From positions 1-64,000 of the forward strand of contig JBAVGO010000128.1 of assembly GCA_049684915.1 (NCBI GenBank): 64,000 nucleotides of DNA, given 5' to 3'. The stretch comes from GWB2-37-7 sp049684915. Lineage in GTDB: Bacteria; Bacillota; Clostridia; Lutisporales; Lutisporaceae. The translations under genes were made by a program, and so were the position numbers. Each line of letters begins with the position of its first letter. Position 1 is the stretch's first letter. Of this stretch, positions 1-9,080 are shown piece after piece. A model generated the notes under the pieces. That model ran no database searches. It saw nothing but the letters and a program-made list of their open reading frames with translations, and had not been told where the DNA came from.

Positions 1-487
1 CACATAATTACTCTTGGGGTTTGTATCCATGTTGTAACACAAATACAAACCCTATCTAAATTGGCTATAATAATAAAATAGTACTTGCTTGTTTACTAAA
101 GCTCTCATTGTTCAGATCTCCTTTTACTTAATCAAACTTTACTTAAAAGTTATTATACTACGCGAAATTTATTAAATCAATAGTTAACCATAAATATATT
201 TTTGTAAACTAAAGAAATGATTTCCTAATTTTATATACATATATAGAACACACAATTAATTAGCAACAAAATACATGACTATAGCACCAACTACTTTTTT
301 ATGTATACTAAATTACTCTTTTGAGGATATAAACCTGTCCCCACATCCCATACACCCTATTCACCCACTTATTAATAATTCTGAATATTAAATATTTTCA
401 AAAAAAGCTATTGACTAATCATCTTTTACGTGATAACCTATAAAACAATATAACAAATTACATTATGTAAATTTCATAATTATACAG
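1..487. other. AT-rich non-coding stretch, no gene seen
   Basis: I see no convincing coding frame or RNA gene here. It is an AT-rich intergenic region ahead of the liv leader. The one recognisable item is a short stretch at 241-282 that also occurs, inverted, at 43839-43880 (see the repeat entries). Any gene to the left lies outside the window. Confidence 0.5.
241..282 (+). repeat. Dispersed intergenic repeat, copy of right part of 43.7-kb repeat
   Basis: About 40 bp centred on ATTAATTAGCAACAAAATA match the reverse complement of 43839-43880 with only a few differences. Both copies are intergenic. Together with the 2027-2066/43733-43770 pair this suggests a small dispersed non-coding element (MITE-like). 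I know it only from comparison within this window. Confidence 0.5.
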
Positions 488-749
488 ACGATGACGAAGA
501 TAAAACTATCAAAATAGTTAATTAAAGAGAGTTGGAGTTGCTGAGATCCAGCATTAACTTGATAGATAATAATCACTTCTGAGTTTCATAACTGAAACTA
601 ATTAAGTTATGACGGCAGGCTCCGTTACAGTGCTAAGGTTTGATTGAACCTATAAAGATAGCTATCGTAAGTAAGCTATAAATTAGAGTGGTATCGTGTT
701 AAAAACACCTCTACATGTATATATATGCATTGTAGTGGTGATTTTTTTA
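488..749 (+). promoter_or_regulatory. T-box leader, probably isoleucine-specific, controlling the liv operon
   Basis: The leader shows the expected T-box parts in order. An AGAGAG stem I segment lies near 525. A candidate specifier ATC (Ile) sits at 572-574 and is followed by ACTTCTGAG. The T-box-like sequence AGAGTGGTATCGTG is at 685-698. A terminator hairpin (CACCTCTACA at 706-715 pairing with TGTAGTGGTG at 731-740) is followed by seven Ts at 742-748. The T-box segment can pair with the 5' arm of the terminator to form the alternative antiterminator. In this family uncharged tRNA binding switches transcription on, so the transporter would be induced by isoleucine starvation. The family call is firm. 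The specifier codon is inferred by eye. Confidence 0.82.
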
Positions 750-852
750 TAATTATTCACGAAAGGGTGATCTATCTTCATACAAAATTATCTACAAAAC
801 ATTATTTTTTATTCACACAATAAAACGAAAAATTTGAAAGGGGATTAAAATT

Positions 853-2025
853 ATGAAAAAAAGATTTACTTTATTTATTGCATTATTACTAGTTTTAAGC
901 TTATTTACAGCGTGTACGCAAAGTTCTGGTACACCTTCAGCAAATTCACCTGATACAATAAAGGTTGGTTTAAACTACGAGCTTTCTGGCGGAGTTGCTA
1001 CTTACGGTCAAGGTTTAACTAACGGTATAGAGCTTGCAGTTCAAGAGATAAACAAAAATGGTGGCGTACTAGGAAAACAGATAGAGCTTGTAAAGGTTGA
1101 CAATAAATCTGATAACGCTGAAGCAGCTAACGTTTCTGCAAGACTTGCTTCAAGGGATAAGGTAGTTGCTATACTAGGAGCTGCAACTTCAGGAAACACA
1201 AAAGCCGCATCTCCAGCAGCTAATGAAAGTAAGGTACCTTTAATATCTGCTTCAGCTACAGCGGACGACGTAACAGTAGATAGTAATGGCAAGGTAAGAG
1301 AGTATATTTTCAAAACCTGCTTTAGTGATTCTTTTCAGGGCGTAACAATGGCTAATTTCGCATTTACAGATTTGCAGCTAAAAAATGCAGCCGTTCTTAT
1401 TGATAATACTAGTGACTATAGTTTAGGACTAGCAAAAAACTTTAAAGCTACCTTCACACAGCTTGGTGGAAACGTACTTGTAGAAGAAGCATATCAAGCA
1501 AAGGATACAGATTATAAGGCAGTGCTAACGAATATTAAGGCTAAAAATCCAGATGTACTCTATGTACCCGGTTACTATGAAGAGGTTGGCTTAATTATAA
1601 AACAAGCTAGAGAATTAGGCCTTAACGTCCCTGTTCTTGGCGGTGATGGTTACGATTCTCCAAAGCTAGTAACAATCGCAGGCTCCGCAACTTTAAACAA
1701 TGTATATTATACTAACCACTATTCATCTATGGATAACGCACCGAACGTTGTTGATTTCAAGAAAGCATATACTGCTAAGTATGGCAAAGAAGCTGATGCA
1801 TTTAATGCTCTAGGTTATGACCTTGCATACTTTCTTGCAGATGCTGTAAAAAGAGCAGGTGCTGTTGATTCTGTTAAGGTAAAAGATGCTCTGGCATCAA
1901 CCAAAGATTTTATAGGCATAACAGGCACGCTTTCTATAGATGAATTCCATAATCCTGTAAAAGCAGTAACGATACTAGAAGTAAAAGATGGAAAGCCTGT
2001 ATTTCTTAAAAAATTAGAACCTTAA
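853..2025 (+). CDS. livK: Branched-chain amino acid ABC transporter, substrate-binding lipoprotein
   Basis: This is the extracytoplasmic solute receptor of a Liv/HAAT ABC transporter. The 390-residue protein begins with a lipoprotein signal peptide ending at LFTAC (Cys about 21), so it should be anchored to the outer face of the membrane. A Ser/Thr-rich linker and a type I periplasmic-binding (Leu/Ile/Val-receptor) fold follow, with the family-typical IKVGLNYELSGGVATYGQG start. The ATG has a good GAAAGGGGA ribosome site. It is the first gene of livKHMGF behind a T-box leader, which fits amino acid import. The exact ligand (Ile, Leu or Val) is inferred from the leader, not from binding residues. 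Confidence 0.92.
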   Translation: MKKRFTLFIALLLVLSLFTACTQSSGTPSANSPDTIKVGLNYELSGGVATYGQGLTNGIELAVQEINKNGGVLGKQIELVKVDNKSDNAEAANVSARLASRDKVVAILGAATSGNTKAASPAANESKVPLISASATADDVTVDSNGKVREYIFKTCFSDSFQGVTMANFAFTDLQLKNAAVLIDNTSDYSLGLAKNFKATFTQLGGNVLVEEAYQAKDTDYKAVLTNIKAKNPDVLYVPGYYEEVGLIIKQARELGLNVPVLGGDGYDSPKLVTIAGSATLNNVYYTNHYSSMDNAPNVVDFKKAYTAKYGKEADAFNALGYDLAYFLADAVKRAGAVDSVKVKDALASTKDFIGITGTLSIDEFHNPVKAVTILEVKDGKPVFLKKLEP

Positions 2026-2026
2026 G

Positions 2027-2066
2027 CTATATATATCGCACTAAACAATTTACATTTATAAAATAG
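2027..2066 (+). repeat. Dispersed intergenic repeat, copy of left part of 43.7-kb repeat
   Basis: The stretch around ATCGCACTAAACAATTTACA recurs at 43733-43770 over roughly 36 bp with a single T/C difference. It lies just after the livK stop codon. This supports a small dispersed non-coding repeat family. Confidence 0.55.
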
Positions 2067-2067
2067 G

Positions 2068-2094
2068 TGCATTTAGGGTACTCTCCTAAATGCA
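2068..2094 (+). promoter_or_regulatory. Intercistronic hairpin between livK and livH
   Basis: TGCATTTAGG and CCTAAATGCA form a perfect 10-bp stem with a 7-nt loop. No clear U-tract follows, so this is better read as an mRNA-stabilising or partial attenuation hairpin than as a full terminator. Such structures are common after the highly expressed binding-protein gene of an ABC operon. Confidence 0.6.
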
Positions 2095-2123
2095 TCATTT
2101 AAAATTTTAACGGGGTGATAACA

Positions 2124-3008
2124 ATGGAACAACTGATTCAACAGTTAATAAACGGTGTATCTCTTGGCAGCATTTATGCATTGATCGCCCTAGGATATAC
2201 TATGGTTTATGGAATTATTAATTTAATTAATTTTGCACACGGAGATATTTATATGATAGGAGCGTATATAGGCTTCGCTTTGACAACCTTCTTTAATTTT
2301 AGTTTTTTTCCTGCACTTATAATATCAATGCTTTTATGCAGCATACTTGGAATGATAATTGAAAAGATTGCTTATAAACCAATACGAAATTCCACAAGAA
2401 TAGCAGCATTAATCACTGCAATAAGCGTTTCGTTGTTTCTTGAATATGGAATGATGTATTTTGTAAAACCAGAAACTAGAACTTTTCCCGAGATTTTACC
2501 AAGCAAGCAAATAAGTATTCTAAATACTAATGCAGTTTTGGACATTAAAAACATTTACATTTTAGTAGTAACAATTTCTCTTATGCTTATACTTCAATAT
2601 ATAATTTATAAAACTAAGGTTGGAAAGGCTATGAGAGCTGTTTCTCTGGATAGGGATGCAGCACAGCTAATGGGTATCGATATCAATAAGACCATATCCT
2701 ATACTTTTGCATTAGGCTCAGCCCTTGCAGGAGCGGCAGGGGTACTTGTCGGAGCATATTATAATTCCATTAATCCTCTTATGGGTGTAGTCCCTGGACT
2801 TAAAGCATTTGTCGCAGCCGTAATTGGTGGAATAGGAGTTATACCAGGTGCTGTCCTAGGAGGCTTTTTCCTAGGCATGACCGAAACAATGGTAAGTGCA
2901 TTTGGTGGCTCCCTTTATAAGGATGCAGTTGCATTTACAATATTAATACTTGTACTTCTAATAAAGCCTAATGGGCTGCTTAGAAGAAATATAAGAGAAA
3001 AGGTATAG
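2124..3008 (+). CDS. livH: Branched-chain amino acid ABC transporter permease LivH
   Basis: This is an inner-membrane channel subunit of the Liv importer, about 294 residues with eight or so hydrophobic segments. The conserved LivH motif GYTMVYGIINLINFAHGDIY follows the first helix. The C-terminal half contains the EAA-like loop (GKAMRAVSLDRDAAQLMGID) that docks on the ATPases. I chose the ATG at 2124 because GGGGTGA is correctly spaced before it. An in-frame GTG nine bases upstream lies within the ribosome site. It is the second gene of the operon and partners with LivM. Confidence 0.93.
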   Translation: MEQLIQQLINGVSLGSIYALIALGYTMVYGIINLINFAHGDIYMIGAYIGFALTTFFNFSFFPALIISMLLCSILGMIIEKIAYKPIRNSTRIAALITAISVSLFLEYGMMYFVKPETRTFPEILPSKQISILNTNAVLDIKNIYILVVTISLMLILQYIIYKTKVGKAMRAVSLDRDAAQLMGIDINKTISYTFALGSALAGAAGVLVGAYYNSINPLMGVVPGLKAFVAAVIGGIGVIPGAVLGGFFLGMTETMVSAFGGSLYKDAVAFTILILVLLIKPNGLLRRNIREKV

Positions 3009-3025
3009 AAGTTAGGGGGTATACT

Positions 3026-3976
3026 ATGAAGCTTTTAAACAAGAAAAATACGCTCACCATTTTAGCAGTATTTGCTACTTATGCCCTAGTCGCTTTTTTA
3101 ATAGATAGAGGCTTTATTGACTCATATATATTTTTAAACATTGTTCTTATAGGCATCAATATAATACTTGCTGTCAGCTTAAATCTTATTACAGGCTATA
3201 CTGGTCAATTTTCACTTGGTCATGCCGCATTTATGTCAATTGGAGCCTATGCATCAGGTATATTAACAGCAAAATTGGGTCAGCCATTTTGGATAGGAAT
3301 TATAGGAGCAGCATTATTTGCAGCAATTGCAGGGGTAATTATTGGTATCCCTACTTTAAGACTTAAAGGAGACTATCTTGCTATTGCAACCCTAGGTTTT
3401 GGTGAAATCGTGAAAATCATAGGGTTCAATACTAATTATATTGGCGGTGCTACAGGACTTAATGACATTCCTAGGTATACTACTTGGACATGGCTTTATT
3501 TCTCTGTAGTTGTAACTGTATTGCTAATCAGCAATTTTATTAAGTCTTATAAAGGTAGAGCCTGTATTTCAATCAGAGAAGACGAGATTGCCGCTGAGGC
3601 TATGGGAGTAAATACAACATATTATAAAGTTCTTGTATTTACAATTGGCTCATTTTTCGCAGGAATAGCTGGTGCTTTATATGCAAACTACTTTAATTTT
3701 TTAAAACCCGATTCCTTTGGATTTATGAAATCCATAGACATACTGGTAATTGTTGTTTTTGGGGGAATGGGAAGCATTAAAGGTTCTATTATTGGAGCAA
3801 TACTTCTCTCTTTAATCTCACTATTTCTTCAAGGTATTCCAGAGCTTCGTATGGTTGTTTACTCTATAATTTTATTTTTAATAATGGTTTATAGACCCCA
3901 AGGACTCATGGGAAAAAGCAAATTTAAGCTTTTTAAGAAAAGAGGTGGATTAAATGCCCATAATCAAAGTAAATAA
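3026..3976 (+). CDS. livM: Branched-chain amino acid ABC transporter permease LivM
   Basis: This is the second membrane channel subunit of the Liv importer, 316 residues and strongly hydrophobic. The LivM signature LITGYTGQFSLGHAAFMSIG lies near residue 55. The ATPase-docking loop (GRACISIREDEIAAEAMGVN) is near 185. It begins 17 bp after livH with an AGGGGG site. Its 3' end overlaps livG by 23 bp, which indicates translational coupling. Confidence 0.93.
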   Translation: MKLLNKKNTLTILAVFATYALVAFLIDRGFIDSYIFLNIVLIGINIILAVSLNLITGYTGQFSLGHAAFMSIGAYASGILTAKLGQPFWIGIIGAALFAAIAGVIIGIPTLRLKGDYLAIATLGFGEIVKIIGFNTNYIGGATGLNDIPRYTTWTWLYFSVVVTVLLISNFIKSYKGRACISIREDEIAAEAMGVNTTYYKVLVFTIGSFFAGIAGALYANYFNFLKPDSFGFMKSIDILVIVVFGGMGSIKGSIIGAILLSLISLFLQGIPELRMVVYSIILFLIMVYRPQGLMGKSKFKLFKKRGGLNAHNQSK

Positions 3977-4724
3977 TCTATCTAAGTCCTTTGGTGGCAT
4001 AAAAGCAGTTTCTGATATTAATATGTCAATCGAAGCCGGAGAAATAGTCGGAATAATTGGTCCAAACGGTGCTGGTAAAACAACCTTTTTTAACTTATTA
4101 ACAGGAATTTATAGCCCAAGCTCAGGAGAAGCAATCTATAACCTTGATAAGCAAATTTCATCCAAAAACTTTAAGCCATACAAAATGACAGGATATGGGG
4201 TTGCACGAACCTTTCAGAATATCAGGCTTTTTAAAAGCATGAGTATAATTGACAATGTACTTATGGGTTATCATTGCAATATGCACTATGGACTTTTGCC
4301 CTCAATGCTTCATCTTTCTTCCTTTTATAAAAGTGAAGCTAAAGCCTATGTAGAAGCTCTCAGACTGTTGGAAATATTTGATCTTGCAGGTAAAAAAGAC
4401 GAGCTGGCAAGTAATCTTCCTTACGGAGAACAAAGGAAACTTGAAATTGCAAGAGCTCTTGCTGCAAAACCGAAAGTTCTTATGCTTGATGAGCCTGCGG
4501 CAGGGATGAATCCTAATGAGACAAAAGAACTTACAAAGCTTATTAATTGGATTAAAGATGAATTCAACGTTACAATAATTCTTATTGAACACGATATGTC
4601 CTTGGTAATGGGAATATGCAGTAAAGTATTTGTATTTGATTATGGAATCTTAATAGCCAGTGGTACCCCAGAAGAGGTTCAAAATGATGAACAGGTTATT
4701 AAAGCTTATCTCGGAGGTGAATAA
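3954..4724 (+). CDS. livG: Branched-chain amino acid ABC transporter ATP-binding protein LivG
   Basis: This is a cytoplasmic ATPase of the Liv importer, 256 residues. The Walker A is GPNGAGKTT. The signature motif is the LivG-type LPYGEQRKLEIARAL rather than LSGGQ. The Walker B is VLMLDEPAAGMNP, followed by the switch His in LIEHDM. It starts inside the end of livM, with AAAGAGGTGG ahead of the ATG. It pairs with LivF to power uptake. Confidence 0.94.
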   Translation: MPIIKVNNLSKSFGGIKAVSDINMSIEAGEIVGIIGPNGAGKTTFFNLLTGIYSPSSGEAIYNLDKQISSKNFKPYKMTGYGVARTFQNIRLFKSMSIIDNVLMGYHCNMHYGLLPSMLHLSSFYKSEAKAYVEALRLLEIFDLAGKKDELASNLPYGEQRKLEIARALAAKPKVLMLDEPAAGMNPNETKELTKLINWIKDEFNVTIILIEHDMSLVMGICSKVFVFDYGILIASGTPEEVQNDEQVIKAYLGGE

Positions 4725-4726
4725 CG

Positions 4727-5434
4727 TTGCTTGAATTACAAAATCTGAATGTTTTCTACGGAGCTATTCATGCTTTGAGAAACATAAATCTTAAAATCAA
4801 TCAGGGTGAAATTGTTACACTAATAGGTGCAAACGGTGCTGGTAAAACAACTACACTCCGTACAATATCAGGACTTGAAAAAGCTAAGTCCGGTAAAATA
4901 TTATATAATGGCAAAGTGCTTAATATATCCTCTGCATCTGATATTGTAAAGTTAGGCATCTCTCATGTTCCCGAGGGAAGAAGAGTCTTTTCAACAATGA
5001 GTATCTTTGAAAACTTAGAAATGGGTGCTTTTACGAGAAATGATAAGTCGCAGGTAAAAAAAGACCTAGAGCAAGTATTCTCACTATTTCCAAGACTTTT
5101 AGAAAGGAAGAACCAGCTTGCAGGTACCTTATCAGGAGGCGAGCAACAGATGCTTGCCATCGGGCGAGCTCTCCTATCAAGACCAAAGCTGCTTTTGCTG
5201 GATGAACCTTCTATGGGACTTGCACCTATTATTGTTAAAGAGATCTTTTCTATCCTCAAAGACATAAACAAAAATGGTACTACTATTTTATTGGTTGAAC
5301 AAAATGCAAATATGGCCCTGCAATGTGCCAATAGAGCCTATATCATTAAGAATGGGGAAATTGATTTGGAAGGCAATTCACAAGCTCTTCTAGATAATGA
5401 AAATGTTAAAAATGCCTATCTTGGTAAACAATAA
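4727..5434 (+). CDS. livF: Branched-chain amino acid ABC transporter ATP-binding protein LivF
   Basis: This is the second ATPase subunit, 235 residues. The Walker A is GANGAGKTT, the signature LSGGEQQMLAIGRAL, the Walker B LLLLDEPSMGLAP, and the switch His is replaced by Gln in LLVEQN, as is usual in LivF. The start is a TTG two bases after the livG stop with GGAGGTGA in front. It is the last gene of the T-box-controlled operon. Confidence 0.94.
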   Translation: MLELQNLNVFYGAIHALRNINLKINQGEIVTLIGANGAGKTTTLRTISGLEKAKSGKILYNGKVLNISSASDIVKLGISHVPEGRRVFSTMSIFENLEMGAFTRNDKSQVKKDLEQVFSLFPRLLERKNQLAGTLSGGEQQMLAIGRALLSRPKLLLLDEPSMGLAPIIVKEIFSILKDINKNGTTILLVEQNANMALQCANRAYIIKNGEIDLEGNSQALLDNENVKNAYLGKQ

Positions 5435-5440
5435 AAGCTC

Positions 5441-5487
5441 AGGACTTCGAGTCCTTCGCTCTTAGCCGGATTTGCTCCGCAAATGGC
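5441..5487. repeat. Two adjacent small palindromes after livF
   Basis: AGGACTTCGAGTCCT (5441-5455) is a perfect hairpin. GCC-ATTTGC-TCC-GCAAAT-GGC type pairing at 5465-5487 gives a second one with a small internal mismatch. No U-tract follows either. They resemble a REP-like intergenic palindrome and may stabilise the liv mRNA end. Confidence 0.45.
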
Positions 5488-5492
5488 AATAA

Positions 5493-5525
5493 ATAAAACA
5501 GAAGGGACGACATAATGTCCCTTCT
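5493..5525 (-). terminator. Rho-independent terminator of the nrd operon
   Basis: AGAAGGGAC (5500-5508) pairs with GTCCCTTCT (5517-5525). Read on the minus strand, the stem is followed by TGTTTTATTTATT. It overlaps the nrdG stop codon. It may also stop liv transcripts coming from the other side. Confidence 0.75.
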
Positions 5526-6042
5526 ATATTGAAAGTAAACTTAACTTTCCTGTATTAATTGTTCTCTGCATATCTATTATTCTCTGATTGCTAGAGCCTC
5601 GGAAGCACAGTGATAAATCCTTCTTGTCCTCTTGATATCTGCCATCCACCAATACATCTATGTATTTTATAAAGTCATTCCAACCGCTTCTTTCATCCTT
5701 AGCTTTTAATATTTCTTCCAGAGTATAACCTGTATATGCCCATACGCTTAGCCCCAAGCTTTTAACTTCCTTTGCTATATGTGCAAACTGCTCCGCCTTT
5801 TCAAAGCATTCACCTCCGGAGCAGGTTATTCCATCCAGCATCGGGTTTTTCTTTATTTCATGTAATATGTTATCTATATCCACCAATTTTCCGCCCTCAA
5901 AGGAATGAGTGCTTGGGTTGTGGCAGCCCTTACAGTTATGTAGACAGCCCTGTGCAAAAGCTACATATCTAAATCCCAATCCATCTACAATGCTTTCCTT
6001 CGTAATTCCGGAAAGTCTTATTTTTTCATCCATAGCTTCCAA
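5524..6042 (-). CDS. nrdG: Anaerobic ribonucleoside-triphosphate reductase activating protein NrdG
   Basis: This is a radical SAM activase that installs the glycyl radical on NrdD. The 172-residue protein has the CxxxCxxC iron-sulfur motif in GCLHNCKGCHNP, then a GGE motif (TCSGGECFEKAE) that binds S-adenosylmethionine. It lies 16 bp downstream of nrdD in the same operon, as expected for the two-protein class III system. The start shown is a TTG; an in-frame ATG three codons later (6033) is about equally likely. Confidence 0.95.
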   Translation of the reverse strand: MEAMDEKIRLSGITKESIVDGLGFRYVAFAQGCLHNCKGCHNPSTHSFEGGKLVDIDNILHEIKKNPMLDGITCSGGECFEKAEQFAHIAKEVKSLGLSVWAYTGYTLEEILKAKDERSGWNDFIKYIDVLVDGRYQEDKKDLSLCFRGSSNQRIIDMQRTINTGKLSLLSI

Positions 6043-6058
6043 CAGTCCCTTTCATATT

Positions 6059-8086
6059 TTATTGCTTCATTTGGTGAACCGTTCTATCCTTTAGCTCTGC
6101 TTGCTTTGCATCATTGAATCTATCTATTGTTGACAGATAACCTGTTATACGTCTAATTCTTCTTATATCATGACTGCCGCACACCTTACATTCATTTTCT
6201 ATGATACCTGAGTTGCCACAGCTTCTGCATTCATCAATTGGGAAGTTTACTCCTGCATAGCCCATGTCACAGCTTCTCATATGCCTTATTATCTTCTCAA
6301 AGGCAGGTATATTGTCCTTTGGTGAAGAAGGCAGCTCTACATAGCTAATATGACCTGCTGCACAAAGCTTGTGGAAAGGACCCTCTAAAGCAATTTTATC
6401 GAAAACGCTTACTTCATAGTTTACAGGAATATGGAAGGAGTTTGTATAGTATTCCTTGTCAGTAACTCCCTTAATTACTCCAAATTCTTTTCTGTCTTTC
6501 TCAATAAATCTGCCTGAAGTACCTTCGGCAGGAGTAGCATAAGCAACAAAATTCAAATCATGTTCTTCTGAGAATCTATCAGCTGCTTGCTTAATTCTTT
6601 CTATTATCTTGTAGCCTAAATCCCAAGCCTCTTTATCCTCACCATGATGCTTTCCAGTCAATACTAAAAGTGTTTCAGCCAAACCTATAAAGCCTATACC
6701 CAAAGAGCCGTTTTTAATTGCTTCTCTGATTTCATCATTGTCTTTAAGATTTTCTGAGCCCATATATAGCTTCTGTCCCATTAAGAAAGGTAAATCCTTT
6801 GCCTTTAAGCTTGCAATAACGTTAAATCTATGTAGAAGCTGGTTACATGCTAGCTGTAATATGCTATCCAGCTCTTTATAAAACTCATTTATACTGCTTG
6901 TCCTAAGTGCTAGCTTAGGAAGGTTAAGAGTAATAGGTGTTATGTTTCCTCTCTTTGCAACTTTTTCCTCGCCATGTCGATTGCCTATAACTCTCGTACG
7001 ACAACCCATGTATGCCACTTCATCACCATATTTGATGTTAAAGCTGGAATCCATAAAGCTAAAGGTTGGATTCATTCTTTTGGAGGATACCTCCATAGCA
7101 AGCTGGAACAAATCATAGTTTGGATCTCCGGGATTGAAGTTAATGCCTTCCTTTAATCTAAATACCAGGTTTGGGAATATAGGACTCTCTCCTTTGCCTA
7201 AGCCTTTTTCAAAAGCCTTCAGCATGGCGAAGTTTACCATTCTTCCTTCCTTGGTAGTATCTGTGCCTATATTAATGCTGCTAAAGGGAACTTGAGCTCC
7301 TGCCCTGCTGTGCATAGTGTTAAGATTGTAAACCAAGCCCTCCATGGATTGAAAAACTTCCTCTTCTGTTGTATGAGTGCACTGATTACGTATAACCTCT
7401 GCCATGCTTTTATCGAAATGTGGATAACTCTGTCCACCGAACATATCATTTTGATTGCTTTGTAGTATTATAGCTGCTTGTGCTGCTGCTGATGCAATCC
7501 TTTTGGGTGGTCTAATAAATCCGTAGCCTGTATTAAAGCCCTTCATCAGTAGCTCAGTTAAATCTATTTGTAGGCAATTTAGAGTTTTGCCGTAGTAATC
7601 TAAATCATGTATATGTACATCCCCGTTAATATGAGCCCTGCTCATTTCCTCGGGTATTATGTTGTTCAGGTAATAATGTTTGCTGGCCGCAGATGCTATT
7701 TGCAGCATTTTAGCAGAAGGAGAATTCCCAACATTAGCATTTTCTCTGCTGGTTTCTACCAATATATCCTTTACAACATCCATTAGCTCACTTTTAGTTT
7801 CTCTCATCCGAGTACGCTTTGACCTATAAAGTATATATGCCTTAGCGGTTTTAGCATGACCTGTTTCTATAAGTACCTTCTCAACAGCGTCCTGTATAGC
7901 CTCTACATCAGCTACCTCACTTTTATTGGCCTTATATATATAAGATATAACCCTTTCAGTTAGATTCTCAGCTGTTTCAAAATCTTCGCCACCTACTGAT
8001 CTAGCTGCCTTAAAAATAGCCGCCGTAATTTTCTCCTTACTGAAATCTACTATTCTTCCATCTCTCTTCTTTAGTTTTGTTATCAT
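6059..8086 (-). CDS. nrdD: Anaerobic (class III) ribonucleoside-triphosphate reductase NrdD
   Basis: This enzyme makes deoxyribonucleotides without oxygen. The 675-residue protein opens with an ATP-cone allosteric domain (about 1-90, starting MITKLKKRDGRIVDFSKEK). The catalytic barrel follows, then a C-terminal zinc site (CRSCGNSG...CKVCGSH). The glycyl-radical loop RRITGYLS carries the radical glycine near residue 650. Its gene follows nrdR with an 11-bp gap, so it should be repressed by NrdR when dATP is plentiful. The oxygen-sensitive enzyme points to an anaerobe. Confidence 0.97.
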   Translation of the reverse strand: MITKLKKRDGRIVDFSKEKITAAIFKAARSVGGEDFETAENLTERVISYIYKANKSEVADVEAIQDAVEKVLIETGHAKTAKAYILYRSKRTRMRETKSELMDVVKDILVETSRENANVGNSPSAKMLQIASAASKHYYLNNIIPEEMSRAHINGDVHIHDLDYYGKTLNCLQIDLTELLMKGFNTGYGFIRPPKRIASAAAQAAIILQSNQNDMFGGQSYPHFDKSMAEVIRNQCTHTTEEEVFQSMEGLVYNLNTMHSRAGAQVPFSSINIGTDTTKEGRMVNFAMLKAFEKGLGKGESPIFPNLVFRLKEGINFNPGDPNYDLFQLAMEVSSKRMNPTFSFMDSSFNIKYGDEVAYMGCRTRVIGNRHGEEKVAKRGNITPITLNLPKLALRTSSINEFYKELDSILQLACNQLLHRFNVIASLKAKDLPFLMGQKLYMGSENLKDNDEIREAIKNGSLGIGFIGLAETLLVLTGKHHGEDKEAWDLGYKIIERIKQAADRFSEEHDLNFVAYATPAEGTSGRFIEKDRKEFGVIKGVTDKEYYTNSFHIPVNYEVSVFDKIALEGPFHKLCAAGHISYVELPSSPKDNIPAFEKIIRHMRSCDMGYAGVNFPIDECRSCGNSGIIENECKVCGSHDIRRIRRITGYLSTIDRFNDAKQAELKDRTVHQMKQ

Positions 8087-8097
8087 TAGTGTTCCCC

Positions 8098-8553
8098 CTA
8101 TCTTTCGTTTATCAGTTTATTCAGCTCCTCTATAAATGTGTTCAAATCCTTGAATTGTCTATAAACAGAGGCAAATCTGACATAAGCAACATCATCAAGC
8201 TGCTTAAGTCTGTTCATAACCATTTCGCCAATTTTCTTGCTGTCTATTTCCTTTTCCATGGAATTGTACAGTTCCTTTTCTATTTCATCTACTACTTCTT
8301 CAATTTGTTTAATTGATACGGGGCGTTTCTCACATGCCTTTATAAAACCGTTAATTATTTTACTTCGCTGATATATCTCTCTGTTTCCTTCCTTCTTAAC
8401 GATTATCAATGGCATTTCTTCAACCTTCTCATAGGTTGTAAAACGTTTGTTACACTTCTCACATTCTCTTCTTCTTCGTATTGCTGTTTCTTCTTCGGTG
8501 GGACGGGAATCAACAACCTTGCTTTCACTGTAACCGCAGTATGGGCATTTCAT
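8098..8553 (-). CDS. nrdR: Transcriptional repressor NrdR
   Basis: NrdR is a zinc-ribbon/ATP-cone repressor of ribonucleotide reductase genes. The 151-residue protein starts MKCPYCGYSESKVVDSR, with the second half of the zinc ribbon in RECEKCNKRFTTYE. An ATP-cone (about 45-140) senses ATP/dATP. The ATG at 8553 is preferred because AAAGGAG lies eight bases upstream. The longer frame from 8571 would start at a TTG next to that site. It is the first gene of nrdR-nrdD-nrdG, which suggests autoregulation through the boxes upstream. Confidence 0.95.
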   Translation of the reverse strand: MKCPYCGYSESKVVDSRPTEEETAIRRRRECEKCNKRFTTYEKVEEMPLIIVKKEGNREIYQRSKIINGFIKACEKRPVSIKQIEEVVDEIEKELYNSMEKEIDSKKIGEMVMNRLKQLDDVAYVRFASVYRQFKDLNTFIEELNKLINER

Positions 8554-8596
8554 TGAGATTTCTCCTTTCAACTACACTTGTCCCTCGTTTTATAAT

Positions 8597-8640
8597 CACA
8601 ACATATAGTGTCATATATATTATAATACACATAATGTTGC
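8597..8640 (-). promoter_or_regulatory. Candidate tandem NrdR boxes
   Basis: Two related sites lie upstream of nrdR: ACACTATATGTTG (minus strand, 8599-8611) and ACACATAATGTTG (plus strand, 8627-8639). Both resemble the NrdR-box consensus ACAC-AT-rich-TGT, and NrdR usually binds two boxes near its promoter. This is a match by eye and would need a profile search. Confidence 0.45.
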
Positions 8641-8741
8641 TATCCACTCTGAATTTCTCTCATCTAGGCGATTCTATTATATATATCTCTTCCTATCTTA
8701 ATTAATCTCTTTTTGTCGTATATTTTATTATTATGTAAAAT

Positions 8742-8981
8742 TTAGTAACCAGAGCCATCTACTAGTATAACATCAACCCCTATCTTTCTAATATTGCTCC
8801 AGCCTATGATAATATCACTTTCTTTGCTGAAAAATCCAAGAAACTTACCTCCAGCAGGTATAATTATGGCTTCAAGATTCCCTGTCTCCATGTTTATTTC
8901 CACATCGCATACCAAACCCAGTCTTCTTCCGTCATTAATATTTATTACTTCCTTTTGTTTTAGCTCAGATGTTTTTATCAT
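8742..8981 (-). CDS. YlmC/YmxH family PRC-barrel protein
   Basis: This 79-residue protein has a PRC-barrel-like fold (SELKQKEVININDGRRLGLVCDVEINMETG near the start). YlmC/YmxH proteins are found in spore formers, usually close to sigG or other sporulation genes. Here it lies about 200 bp past the sigG end on the same strand. The biochemical role is not known. The family call rests on length, the N-terminal motif and the context. Confidence 0.85.
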   Translation of the reverse strand: MIKTSELKQKEVININDGRRLGLVCDVEINMETGNLEAIIIPAGGKFLGFFSKESDIIIGWSNIRKIGVDVILVDGSGY

Positions 8982-9080
8982 TTTTCATCCTCCATTTTTT
9001 TTAGTTATCATTATAAAATATATAACTTGTTTATAAAATTAGAACAGAAAAAAGTAGGGGATGACCAAAGAGTATTTATA

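Noticed and set aside
1041..1313. Antisense ORF inside livK and similar long antisense frames (for example 5772-5972, 12697-13056, 46225-46614)
   Set aside because: They mirror the codon pattern of well-recognised genes on the opposite strand and have no start signals of their own.
2068..2094. Full terminator between livK and livH
   Set aside because: The stem is good but no run of Ts follows, and livH clearly belongs to the same operon.
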